A stretch of DNA of 64,000 nucleotides, taken from positions 1,178,001-1,242,000 of the forward strand of contig NZ_JAUSXV010000001.1 in the NCBI RefSeq assembly GCF_030816295.1. Reading direction: 5' to 3'. Of the stretch, positions 7,170 to 14,322 are shown one piece after another (the stretch's first letter is position 1; every line of letters begins with the position of its first letter). The notes beneath the pieces are model-generated. The model was not told the DNA's origin and did no database searches. It saw nothing but the letters and a program-made list of their open reading frames with translations. Both the position numbers and the translations under genes were made by a program. The DNA comes from Microbacterium natoriense (lineage in GTDB: Bacteria > Actinomycetota > Actinomycetes > Actinomycetales > Microbacteriaceae).

Positions 7170-7765
7170 TCTTCGCCGCCGTGGCCGCTCTGCTCTGGGT
7201 CGTGCGCCTCGTCATGTTCGTCGCGCTGCACCTGGTGCGCAGCGACTACTCTCCGGTCAGGCATGCGGTCAGCGACTACGCCGTCGGGCGAACTCGCACG
7301 CTCAGCTCGATCATGACGTGGACGACAGCCGCGGCATGGGCCGCGCTCGCCGCTGCGGTCTGGTCAGGACTTCCGAACTGGAGCGCTCGAGGCGGCATCG
7401 CCGCTTGGCTCCTGGTCCTCGCCGTGATCTTCCTCGTGCTGCCGTTCGTCCCGACGACCTTGGAAGGGGAGCAGGCGACCGTGATCGGGCGGCTGCACAT
7501 GCTCGCCGCCGTCTCCTGGTTCGCGATCAGCTACTCGTGCATGAGCGACTTCGTGCGCCTTGCCGAGTCGTCGGTCGGAGGAGTGCTCGCGTTCACGCTC
7601 ATCGTGCTCAGCTGGATCGCACTGGTCGGTCTGATCGTGCTCGTCGCTTCGCTCGTGCTCCCCGGGTTGCGCAGCCGCACTTTCGGCATATCCGAGCGGG
7701 TGTTCATCGTCGCGGTGAACCTGTTCTATCTGCTCGCCGCAGTCGTGCTGCTGGTCGCGGCCTGA
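7166..7765 (+). CDS. DUF998-family membrane protein
   Basis: Six-helix integral membrane protein of 199 residues, consistent with the DUF998 family, whose function is not established. The helices are at about residues 1-20, 45-65, 75-95, 110-130, 140-165 and 175-198. The conserved early segment SDYSPVRHAVSDYAVGRT sits between helices 1 and 2. It is coupled to the preceding marR gene by a 4-base overlap, which fixes the ATG start, and ends at a strong bidirectional terminator. Control by the MarR protein is inferred from the arrangement. Confidence 0.88.
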   Translation: MIFAAVAALLWVVRLVMFVALHLVRSDYSPVRHAVSDYAVGRTRTLSSIMTWTTAAAWAALAAAVWSGLPNWSARGGIAAWLLVLAVIFLVLPFVPTTLEGEQATVIGRLHMLAAVSWFAISYSCMSDFVRLAESSVGGVLAFTLIVLSWIALVGLIVLVASLVLPGLRSRTFGISERVFIVAVNLFYLLAAVVLLVAA

Positions 7766-7770
7766 CACGC

Positions 7771-7805
7771 GAAAGGGGCGCGAGCGATTCGCTCGCGCCC
7801 CTTTC
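7771..7805. terminator. Bidirectional terminator between convergent genes
   Basis: Perfect 16-bp stem: arms 7771-7786 and 7790-7805, loop ATT. The GAAAGGGG / CCCCTTTC ends give a short T-run on either strand. It serves the DUF998 gene (+) and the DivIVA-like gene (-). Confidence 0.9.
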
Positions 7806-7818
7806 GGGAGTGGCCGGA

Positions 7819-9252
7819 TCAGCGCGAAGCGGACTCGTCGACCTCGACCACATCGATCGTGATCTTGCCGTCGATCGTCGCGGCGTCGTCATCGAGGAGC
7901 TCGTCCTCGAGAACCTCATCGCCGAGGAACACGTCAGACGGGTCGGCCTCGACGACCTCGGCCACGTACGTCTCGATGTCGTCGTCATCGACGTCGGCAT
8001 CGGCCAGGTCGGCGACGCCGGCGCTCGTGGCGGCGGATGCCGCGGCACTCGCCGTCGGCGCGGCGGCGGGGGTCTCGTCGCTGAAGACGCCGTCGGGGCG
8101 GATGAGCTCTCGCACCTCCGCCATGAAGCTCGCGAGCTGCTGCTGCTGCCAGCGGAGCTTGCGGGCGTGGTCCTCTGCGTCGCGGAGCACGGTCGAGGTG
8201 TGGCCGGTGACCGACTCGACGATCTTCTGCGACTTCACGCGGGCGCGCTCGAGAGCGTCGCGGGCGCGGACCTGGGCGTCGGCTTCGATGGCCGCGGCCT
8301 GGGTGCGCATCAGGCGCTCGTAGTCGTCTGCCTTCGCCGAGATCCGCTGGGCGTGGTCGAGAGACGCGGCGACCTGCTCGTTCGCATCGGTCGTGATGCG
8401 CTCGGCGTGGGCGACGGCCTGGTTGTGCAGCAGAAGGAACTCCTGCTGCGCGTCGTCCTGGCGACGGGTGAGGGTCTCTTCGAACTCCAGGACGCGGGCG
8501 TTCATCTCGCGGACCTCGCGCTCGGCGTCGGCCCGCAGCTGCTCGGTCTCGCGGGTGACGAGAGCGCGCAGCGCGGCGGCGCCCTTCTCAGCCTCGGTGC
8601 GGATGGCCGTGGCCTCCTGCGAGGCCTGGTGCACCTTCTCGGCGGCGTGCGCGGCCTCGCGCTCGAGGCGCGCTTCGTGCGCGGTGAACTCGGTGTCGAC
8701 CTTCAGGCGGATCTGGTCGGCGTCGTGCTGGGCGTGCGCGATGATGCGCGTCGCGTCGGCGTCAGCCTCGGCGCGCTGCGCCGCGACCTCTTCGCGAGCC
8801 GCGGCCATCAGGCGGTCGGCCTGCACCGCGGCGTTCTGGATGAGGACGTTCGCCTGTTCCTCCGCGACCCGCAGGATCGCCTCGAACTGCTCGCGCGACG
8901 GAGCGTCCTTGCCCTCGGGGCGAGGAGCGTCGACGAGCTCGTTCGTCAGCGTGGAGACGCGGTCCTCGGCATCCGAAGCCTGCGCCTTCGCCGCCGTCAG
9001 CTCGGCCTCGAGCAGTTCGCGCGCAGAGCGCTCCTCGGCGCGCACCGCTTCGAGCGTGTCCTCATGGCGGGCCTCGGCATCGGCGAGATCGGCTTTCATC
9101 TGCTGCAGCTGGTTGCGCAGCGTGGTCAGCGCGGAATCGACTTCCGCCTTGTCATAGCCGCGGAACGAGGCGGTGAAGCCGCCAGGCTGTTCGCGCGGAG
9201 TCTCGTCGATCAACTTGTCGAAGAAGTCGTTCTCGGCGGGGGACTCGCTCAT
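7819..9252 (-). CDS. DivIVA-domain / polar coiled-coil protein
   Basis: A 477-residue cytoskeletal-type protein. The N-terminus has a short DivIVA-like membrane-targeting segment (FTASFRGYDKAEVDSALTTL, residues 27-46). From about 45 to 385 it is almost unbroken Ala/Glu/Arg/Gln-rich coiled coil, followed by an Ala-rich and then very acidic tail (DADVDDDDIETYVAEVVEAD). In actinobacteria such proteins sit at cell poles or septa and organise peptidoglycan synthesis (Wag31, Scy and FilP types). It is longer than canonical DivIVA and lacks the division cluster around it, so it is a paralogue and not the main polar determinant. It appears monocistronic, with SD AAAGG. Confidence 0.88.
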   Translation of the reverse strand: MSESPAENDFFDKLIDETPREQPGGFTASFRGYDKAEVDSALTTLRNQLQQMKADLADAEARHEDTLEAVRAEERSARELLEAELTAAKAQASDAEDRVSTLTNELVDAPRPEGKDAPSREQFEAILRVAEEQANVLIQNAAVQADRLMAAAREEVAAQRAEADADATRIIAHAQHDADQIRLKVDTEFTAHEARLEREAAHAAEKVHQASQEATAIRTEAEKGAAALRALVTRETEQLRADAEREVREMNARVLEFEETLTRRQDDAQQEFLLLHNQAVAHAERITTDANEQVAASLDHAQRISAKADDYERLMRTQAAAIEADAQVRARDALERARVKSQKIVESVTGHTSTVLRDAEDHARKLRWQQQQLASFMAEVRELIRPDGVFSDETPAAAPTASAAASAATSAGVADLADADVDDDDIETYVAEVVEADPSDVFLGDEVLEDELLDDDAATIDGKITIDVVEVDESASR

Positions 9253-9428
9253 GAGGTCGGCCTTTCTGGCGGGGCCGTGGCGCAGACCGTTCGTGGTGCC
9301 GCGCAGGCCGAAGGGGGAGGGGCTGACGCACCGCGACGACGTGCGGTGGCGCTGGGTCCAGCCTAGCCGCGCTCGCTGTGAGTTGTGCAGTGGATTCCGG
9401 CGCGAGGTCGCGGGGCGGCTGCGGGCGT

Positions 9429-9947
9429 TCAGGAGCTTTCGTGCGTGATCTCCCAGTAGACGGGATTACCGTCATGACGGACGAAGCTGTGTTGCGGGCC
9501 GTCGGCCACCGAGATCGCCTGCGCTTCGGCGCCGGAGGTCACTCGCGAGCGCAGTTCCCTCCAGAACTCGAGGTTCTGCGGCATCCCCAGCCGCTCGGTC
9601 GTTCGCACCACCTGCATCCGGGTCCCCTCGGCGTCGTCGACGAGGCGCACGACGGCGTCGTCGGCCTCGACGAAGCGGATGCCGTACCCGCCGTCGTCGA
9701 GCAGGGAGAACTTGCGGGGCTGCTGCAGCACCACGCGGTCGAGGACCTCCCTCGCTGCGGGTTCCGGTGCATGGATCACGATCGTCGCGGCGAGTTCGGC
9801 GAGGATGCCGTTCACCCGGTCGTCCGTCGTCCGGCGCCCGTAGCGGCTGCCCGACTTCGAGACGCTGCGGCGCAGTCCGCGGTTGAGGAACATCGCGCCG
9901 ACGATCACCGCGACGATGATCGCGACGTAGATGACGGGGTTGTCCAC
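9429..9947 (-). CDS. Membrane-anchored hypothetical protein
   Basis: I do not recognise this 172-residue protein. One N-terminal transmembrane helix (VIYVAIIVAVIVGAMFL, residues 5-21) is followed by a basic stretch (RGLRRSVSKSGSRYGRR) and a soluble, cytoplasmic-looking domain of mixed alpha/beta composition (DRVNGILAELAATIVIHAPEP... GYGIRFVEADDAVVRLVDD). The GTG start is fixed by a TAGATT -10 hexamer at 9959-9954, exactly six bases upstream, implying a leaderless mRNA. It is divergent from the DUF2071 gene. No function is assigned. Confidence 0.75.
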   Translation of the reverse strand: MDNPVIYVAIIVAVIVGAMFLNRGLRRSVSKSGSRYGRRTTDDRVNGILAELAATIVIHAPEPAAREVLDRVVLQQPRKFSLLDDGGYGIRFVEADDAVVRLVDDAEGTRMQVVRTTERLGMPQNLEFWRELRSRVTSGAEAQAISVADGPQHSFVRHDGNPVYWEITHESS

Positions 9948-10007
9948 GGCACCAATCTACGCACGCTCCATTGTGTAGATATTTAGCCATAGTGCTATAT
10001 TGCGAAT

Positions 10008-10781
10008 ATGAAGGCGATGGTTCCCGAGGTGCAGGCCCACCTGCGACGGCGACTCCTGATCAGCTACCGTGTGGATCCCGCCGTCGCAGCCGGGTTGCTG
10101 CCGCCGGGATTCCGTCCGCAGCTGATCGACGGTTCGGCGCTCGCGGGCGTCTGCGTTCTCGGTCTCGACGCCATCAGGCCTCGATGGTTCCGCCCCGGCT
10201 GGGGACTGCGCTCCGAGAACGCCGCGCATCGGATGGCCGTCGAATGGGATGCCGCGGAGGGGGTGCAGCGGGGCGTGTTCATCTTCGAGCGGCACAGCTC
10301 AGCGTGGCATCCGGTGCTCCTCGGAGGTCGCCTGTTCCCCGGCGTCCATAGGAAGGCTCGATTCACGACGCGGGAATCGGGCGGACGCTACGCGCTCACG
10401 ATGGATGCCGGAGCGCACAGCCTCGATGCCGACGTCGAGATCGGCGGTGCGTGGTCGAGCGGGTTCTTCGGATCGGTCGACGAGGCGTCGGAGTTCTACC
10501 GGGCAGGACGCATCGGATGGTCCCTGGGTCACGACGGGCGCGGCGTGGAGCCCGTCGCGCTCACCAGCGGAGCCTGGGCCGTGGAGGGGGCGCGCCTGCA
10601 CGGCCTGCGCTCGTCGTTCTTCGACGCCCTCCCCGAGGGATCGGCGGTGTTCGACAGCGTCGTCGTGATGCGCGACCTGCCCGTCGTGCTGTCTGACCTC
10701 CGAGGCGACAGTGACGTACTCCCCAAGGAGCATGTCGCGGGCCTCCACAGAGCGGATGCCCGGCGGATCCCTGAGGGATAG
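10008..10781 (+). CDS. DUF2071-family protein
   Basis: 257-residue soluble protein resembling the DUF2071/YqjF family (acetoacetate-decarboxylase-like fold, function unknown). Consistent features are the N-terminal RRRLLISYRVDPAVAAGLLPPGFRPQL and a beta-rich remainder. A TATATT hexamer at 9996-10001 places the transcript start on the ATG. The promoter sits in an unusually AT-rich stretch with an imperfect inverted repeat (ATAT..AGC / GCTATAT). A TAGCAT hexamer near its 3' end starts the next gene, so the two are not necessarily one operon. Confidence 0.75.
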   Translation: MKAMVPEVQAHLRRRLLISYRVDPAVAAGLLPPGFRPQLIDGSALAGVCVLGLDAIRPRWFRPGWGLRSENAAHRMAVEWDAAEGVQRGVFIFERHSSAWHPVLLGGRLFPGVHRKARFTTRESGGRYALTMDAGAHSLDADVEIGGAWSSGFFGSVDEASEFYRAGRIGWSLGHDGRGVEPVALTSGAWAVEGARLHGLRSSFFDALPEGSAVFDSVVVMRDLPVVLSDLRGDSDVLPKEHVAGLHRADARRIPEG

Positions 10782-10790
10782 CATCGGGGG

Positions 10791-11999
10791 ATGCCGGACG
10801 CGGGGCGCAGACCATGGGGAGAGGGCCCGCCCTGGGCGACGCGCAGAGCGCGACTGATCGCGCCGGTCGTGATCGCTTTCCTCGTGCAGGTCCCGGCATC
10901 CGTCTGGGGTGCCGTCCGCCTGCATCACGGTGCGCCGGGCGGGCAGGCCGCGCTGCACGTCGCGCTGGCCGTCGCCGGGCCGCTCGCGCTGCTCGGGGCT
11001 CGCCGGTTCCCCGGACCCGTCGTCGCGCTCGTGAGCGCGTGCGCGGCCCTCGACGTGCTCACGACTCCCGTCTTCGGACCGCCGTACATCGCGCTCGCCT
11101 TCGCGATCATCGGAGCGGTCGTGCGGGGCGCGGCGGTGTGGGCCGCCGCATCCGTCGCCACCGCCTGGGCGATCGTTCTGCTCGTCGCCTCGTTCAGCGG
11201 GCGCGAATGGCGGCCGCCCGTGGTCGTCGCTGCGACGATCGGACTCGCCGTCTGCTTCGGCATCGGGGCCTTCGTGCGCACTCGGCGCGCACGCTTCGCC
11301 GCGATGCGCGCCGAGTCGGCGCGGCAGCGGCAGAGCGTCGAGGAGCGCGAGCGAGTGCGCATCGCCCGCGAACTGCACGACGTCCTGGGGCACGCGCTGT
11401 CGCAGATCACCGTGCAGGCGGGGGTGGGCCTTCACCTGTTCGACCGCGACCCGGAGCAGGCGAGGGCAGCGCTCGCGAACGTGAAGGAGTCGTCGAAGCG
11501 GGCGCTCGACGAGGTGCGCGGGGTGCTCGGGGTCCTGCGCGACGGAGAGACGCCCCTCACCCCCGAAGCCGGGCTGGGAGAGCTCCCTGGCCTGGTGTCG
11601 GGAGCGGCCGGACCGGGGTTCGAGACGACGCTCGACGACCGGCTCGGCGGCGAACTGCCAGACCGGTCGGCCCAGCTCGCCGCCTACCGCATCGTGCAGG
11701 AGGCGCTGACCAACGTCATCCGCCATTCCCGCGCCCGCCGGGCGGAGGTGGTGCTCGAGCGCTCCTCGGAGCGGATGCTGACAGTCAGAGTCGTGGACGA
11801 CGGGCGCGGCCTCAGCGCCCCCGACACGATCGACGGCGGACACCGGGGGATTCTCGGCATGCAGGAGCGTGCCGCGCTGCTGGGAGGATCGGTGACGATC
11901 ACTGACCGGCCCGGCGGAGGCGTCGAAGTCGTCGCCGTGCTCCCGTGGAGGTCGGCAGCGGGTGCGGCGGGCGCCCCGAATTCAGGGAGGAACCGATGA
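10791..11999 (+). CDS. Sensor histidine kinase (NarL-type, HisKA_3)
   Basis: Membrane sensor of 402 residues. About five transmembrane helices (residues 20-170) with little extracytoplasmic sequence are followed by the dimerisation/phosphoacceptor region with His196 in RIARELHDVLGHALSQ, then an HATPase_c domain with VQEALTNVIRHSRARRAEV (N-box), VDDGRGLS and GGHRGILGMQERAALLGG. A TAGCAT at 10779-10784 gives a leaderless start on the ATG. The stop overlaps the response-regulator ATG (ATGA at 11996). The short loops resemble 'intramembrane-sensing' kinases that respond to envelope stress; the stimulus is not known. Confidence 0.93.
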   Translation: MPDAGRRPWGEGPPWATRRARLIAPVVIAFLVQVPASVWGAVRLHHGAPGGQAALHVALAVAGPLALLGARRFPGPVVALVSACAALDVLTTPVFGPPYIALAFAIIGAVVRGAAVWAAASVATAWAIVLLVASFSGREWRPPVVVAATIGLAVCFGIGAFVRTRRARFAAMRAESARQRQSVEERERVRIARELHDVLGHALSQITVQAGVGLHLFDRDPEQARAALANVKESSKRALDEVRGVLGVLRDGETPLTPEAGLGELPGLVSGAAGPGFETTLDDRLGGELPDRSAQLAAYRIVQEALTNVIRHSRARRAEVVLERSSERMLTVRVVDDGRGLSAPDTIDGGHRGILGMQERAALLGGSVTITDRPGGGVEVVAVLPWRSAAGAAGAPNSGRNR

Positions 12000-12658
12000 T
12001 CAGAGTCGCACTCGCCGACGACCAGCTGCTGGTGCGGGCAGGGTTCCGCGCGCTGCTCGATTCGGAGCCCGACATCGACGTCGTCGCCGAAGCCTCAGGC
12101 GGGCGGGAGCTGCTGCAGCGGATCAGGGAGGCGCAGGTCGACGTCGTGCTCATGGACATCCGGATGCCGGAGGGCGACGGGCTGTGGGCGACCGAGCAGA
12201 TCGCCGCCGATCCCGCGCTCGCCGATGTGCATGTCGTGATCGTGACGACCTTCGAGCTCGATGAATACGTGGTGCGCGCCGTGCGCGCTGGTGCGGCCGG
12301 ATTCCTCGTGAAGGACACCGAGCCCGCCGATCTCGTGCGAGCGGTGCGATCGGTCGCTGCTGGCGATGCGCTGCTGTCGCCGGGAGTGACGAAGACGCTG
12401 CTGTCACGCATGGCAGCGGGGTTGCGCGAGGGGCCTTCGCGTTCGTCGCTCGAGGTGATCACCGATCGTGAACGGGAGGTGCTGCGACTGGTCGGGATGG
12501 GGCTGACCAACGATGAGATCGCAGAGCGCCTGTTCCTCAGCCCGCTGACCGCGAAGACGCACGTGTCGCGGATCATGAGCAAACTGCATGCCCGCGATCG
12601 GGTGCATCTCGTCGTCGTGGCGTATGAGACCGGGCTCGTCTCACCGGGCTGGCAGTAG
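11996..12658 (+). CDS. NarL/FixJ family response regulator
   Basis: 220-residue DNA-binding partner of the preceding kinase. The receiver domain has the acidic pair Asp8/Asp9, phosphoacceptor Asp54 (LMDIRMPEGDG), Thr near 82 (IVTTFE) and Lys near 104 (FLVKD). The LuxR-type helix-turn-helix is at about residues 150-210 (ITDREREVLRLVGMGLTNDEIAERLFLSPLTAKTHVSRIM). The ATG is fixed by a 4-base overlap with the kinase. The SHOCT-domain membrane peptide 120 bases downstream is a likely co-transcribed gene or target. Confidence 0.95.
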   Translation: MIRVALADDQLLVRAGFRALLDSEPDIDVVAEASGGRELLQRIREAQVDVVLMDIRMPEGDGLWATEQIAADPALADVHVVIVTTFELDEYVVRAVRAGAAGFLVKDTEPADLVRAVRSVAAGDALLSPGVTKTLLSRMAAGLREGPSRSSLEVITDREREVLRLVGMGLTNDEIAERLFLSPLTAKTHVSRIMSKLHARDRVHLVVVAYETGLVSPGWQ

Positions 12659-12731
12659 CGGCGTACTCCCGGGGGAGCAGTCGAAGAGACGTCTACGGCC
12701 GGATTCGCGGGGAGCCTGCGGCGAGGAGGCT

Positions 12732-12779
12732 GATGTGCACCGGTCGAGACACGGCCGGACGAATCGAGGGATGCACATC
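12732..12779 (+). promoter_or_regulatory. Inverted repeat spanning the translation start of the SHOCT gene
   Basis: GATGTGCA (12732-12739) and TGCACATC (12772-12779) are perfect 8-base arms. The right arm ends immediately before the ATG at 12780, and the SD GAGGG lies just inside it. Folding in the mRNA would hold the start region closed. It could alternatively be a protein-binding palindrome. Confidence 0.35.
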
Positions 12780-13082
12780 ATGCTCAGCACAGTCGCGGCG
12801 ATGACCGCACAGCACGTCGGCTATTGGGGCGGAGGAGCCCCGTTCTGGCCCTTCTTCATCATCTTCCCGCTGATGTTCCTGCTCGTCGTGGGCCTCATCA
12901 TCAGCCTCGTCGTGCGCCGCCGGCGCTTCGGCGCCTATGGACCGCCGTGGGCGCAGGGCCACATCGCGGGAGCGCGGAGCGCAGAGCAGACGCTCGCCGA
13001 GCGCTTCGCGAAGGGCGACATCGACGAGACCGAGTACCGCGCTCGCCTCGAGGTGCTCAGAGCCAACCGCCCGGAGATGTGA
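12780..13082 (+). CDS. Small membrane protein with C-terminal SHOCT domain
   Basis: 100-residue protein: one strong transmembrane helix (PFFIIFPLMFLLVVGLIISL-type segment, about residues 23-45), a basic stop-transfer RRRR, and a C-terminal short SHOCT motif (SAEQTLAERFAKGDIDETEY followed by RLEVL). SHOCT domains usually mediate oligomerisation or membrane-proximal interactions. An ATG nine bases earlier is also in frame, but the SD GAGGG at 12766-12770 fits 12780. It lies after the two-component genes in the same orientation; a role in sensing or responding with them is inferred. Confidence 0.8.
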   Translation: MLSTVAAMTAQHVGYWGGGAPFWPFFIIFPLMFLLVVGLIISLVVRRRRFGAYGPPWAQGHIAGARSAEQTLAERFAKGDIDETEYRARLEVLRANRPEM

Positions 13083-13130
13083 CCTGGCACCACGACGCCC
13101 GGGCCGATCGCGGTCCGGGCATCGTGGCAT

Positions 13131-14048
13131 TCAGCCCAGCATCGTCATGACCAGGAGCAGAACGGGCAGGCATCCGATCGTCGTGAGGAAGACCGTGTCG
13201 CGCGAGATCGCCTCGCCGATGTCGTAGCGCTGCGAGTAGTTGAACACGTTCTGCGCGGTCGGCAGCGCCGCGAGCACGACCACGATCAGCGTCTGCGCCG
13301 CAGACAACCCGAACAGCAGCGCAGCGCCCCAGGCGATGATCGGCATCGCGATCAGCTTCAGGATGCTGGCCAGGATCACGTCGCGCCGGTGGCCCTGCGT
13401 GCCGAGCACGCGCTGGCCGTGCAGGGAGATGCCGTAGCTGATCAGGAGCACGGGGACCGCGGCATCCGCGATCAGCTGCACCGGGTCCATCACGATGGCG
13501 GGGACCGTGAGGCCGAACACCGACACGAGGGTGCCGAGCAGCGAGCCGATGATGATCGGGTTCGTCGCGGTGCGCACGAGCGTGCGGCGGATCGAGACCG
13601 TCTCGCTCGTCACCGCGTCGAGGATCGTGAGGGAGATCGGCGTGAAGATCAGCAGCTGCATGAGGATCACCGGCGCCGGGTACGCCGCGCTGCCGAGCAG
13701 GTAGATCGACAGCGGGATGCCGATGTTGTTGGAGTTCACCTGGCCGGCCGAGAGCGCTCCGATCACGGTCTCGCCGATCGAACGCTTCCACACGAGCCGC
13801 GCGATCACGGCGTACGCCGCGATCACGGCGACGGCCGCGATCGCCGAGACCGGCAGCAGGGCCGAGAACAGCATCTTCGCGTCGGCATGCGCCAGCACGC
13901 TGAACAGCAGGAATGGCGACAGCACGAAGAAGATGAGCCGCCCGAGCACATGGCGGGCATGCGGTCCGAGCAGGTCGATGCGCCCGATGACGTACCCGAG
14001 GGCGATCGCGACGGCCACCACGGCGAATCCGGTGAGCGTCTCGAGCAT
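13131..14048 (-). CDS. AEC-family (auxin efflux carrier-like) transporter
   Basis: 305-residue permease of the AEC/bile-arsenite-riboflavin superfamily, with ten predicted transmembrane helices. Characteristic elements are ALGYVIGRIDLL after helix 1, the polar GALSAGQVNSNNIGIPL near residue 100, and the C-terminal AALPTAQNVFNYSQRYD, which corresponds to the repeat-related second crossing region. Bacterial members export or import malate, malonate or other organic acids; the substrate here is unknown. A TACGCT hexamer at 14060-14055 gives a leaderless start at this ATG, overriding the longer open frame. Confidence 0.9.
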   Translation of the reverse strand: MLETLTGFAVVAVAIALGYVIGRIDLLGPHARHVLGRLIFFVLSPFLLFSVLAHADAKMLFSALLPVSAIAAVAVIAAYAVIARLVWKRSIGETVIGALSAGQVNSNNIGIPLSIYLLGSAAYPAPVILMQLLIFTPISLTILDAVTSETVSIRRTLVRTATNPIIIGSLLGTLVSVFGLTVPAIVMDPVQLIADAAVPVLLISYGISLHGQRVLGTQGHRRDVILASILKLIAMPIIAWGAALLFGLSAAQTLIVVVLAALPTAQNVFNYSQRYDIGEAISRDTVFLTTIGCLPVLLLVMTMLG

Positions 14049-14153
14049 GGTTCGAGCGTATCGGGGGAGCCGGGTCCCCCTCGCGCGGGCGTCGGAGCGG
14101 GCTCCGATCGGCACCGGGTCGCGGGATCCCGCCGCCTGCTGTGGTTCTGGCGC

Positions 14154-14296
14154 TTCCGGTTGCGATTCGTGTCGTCTCGGCATCCGCTCTCATGGTTCCG
14201 GTCGCGATTGGTGCCGCCGCCGACCGCTTCGGGCGGCACGAATCGCGACCGGAACGACAGCCAGGTTCTGGAGAACGGCACGAAGTGCGACCGGAA
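14154..14296. repeat. Four copies of a 21-base repeat, forming a long hairpin
   Basis: The consensus is built on TTCCGGTCGCGATTNGTGCC. Copies: 14154-14174 and 14196-14216 in + orientation, 14234-14254 and 14276-14296 reversed. Copies 2 and 3 pair into a stem of over 20 bp (14195-14217 with 14233-14255). They fill the gap between the end of the AAA+ gene and the AEC promoter, and may terminate the AAA+ transcript. They resemble a REP-type dispersed element. Confidence 0.7.
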
Positions 14297-14322
14297 CGGG
14301 AGGCCGGGATGCGGGCAGCGCG

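Noticed and set aside
6970..9366. 798-codon open frame on the + strand
   Set aside because: Runs across marR, DUF998 and the reverse of the DivIVA-like gene; no domain, wrong codon bias.
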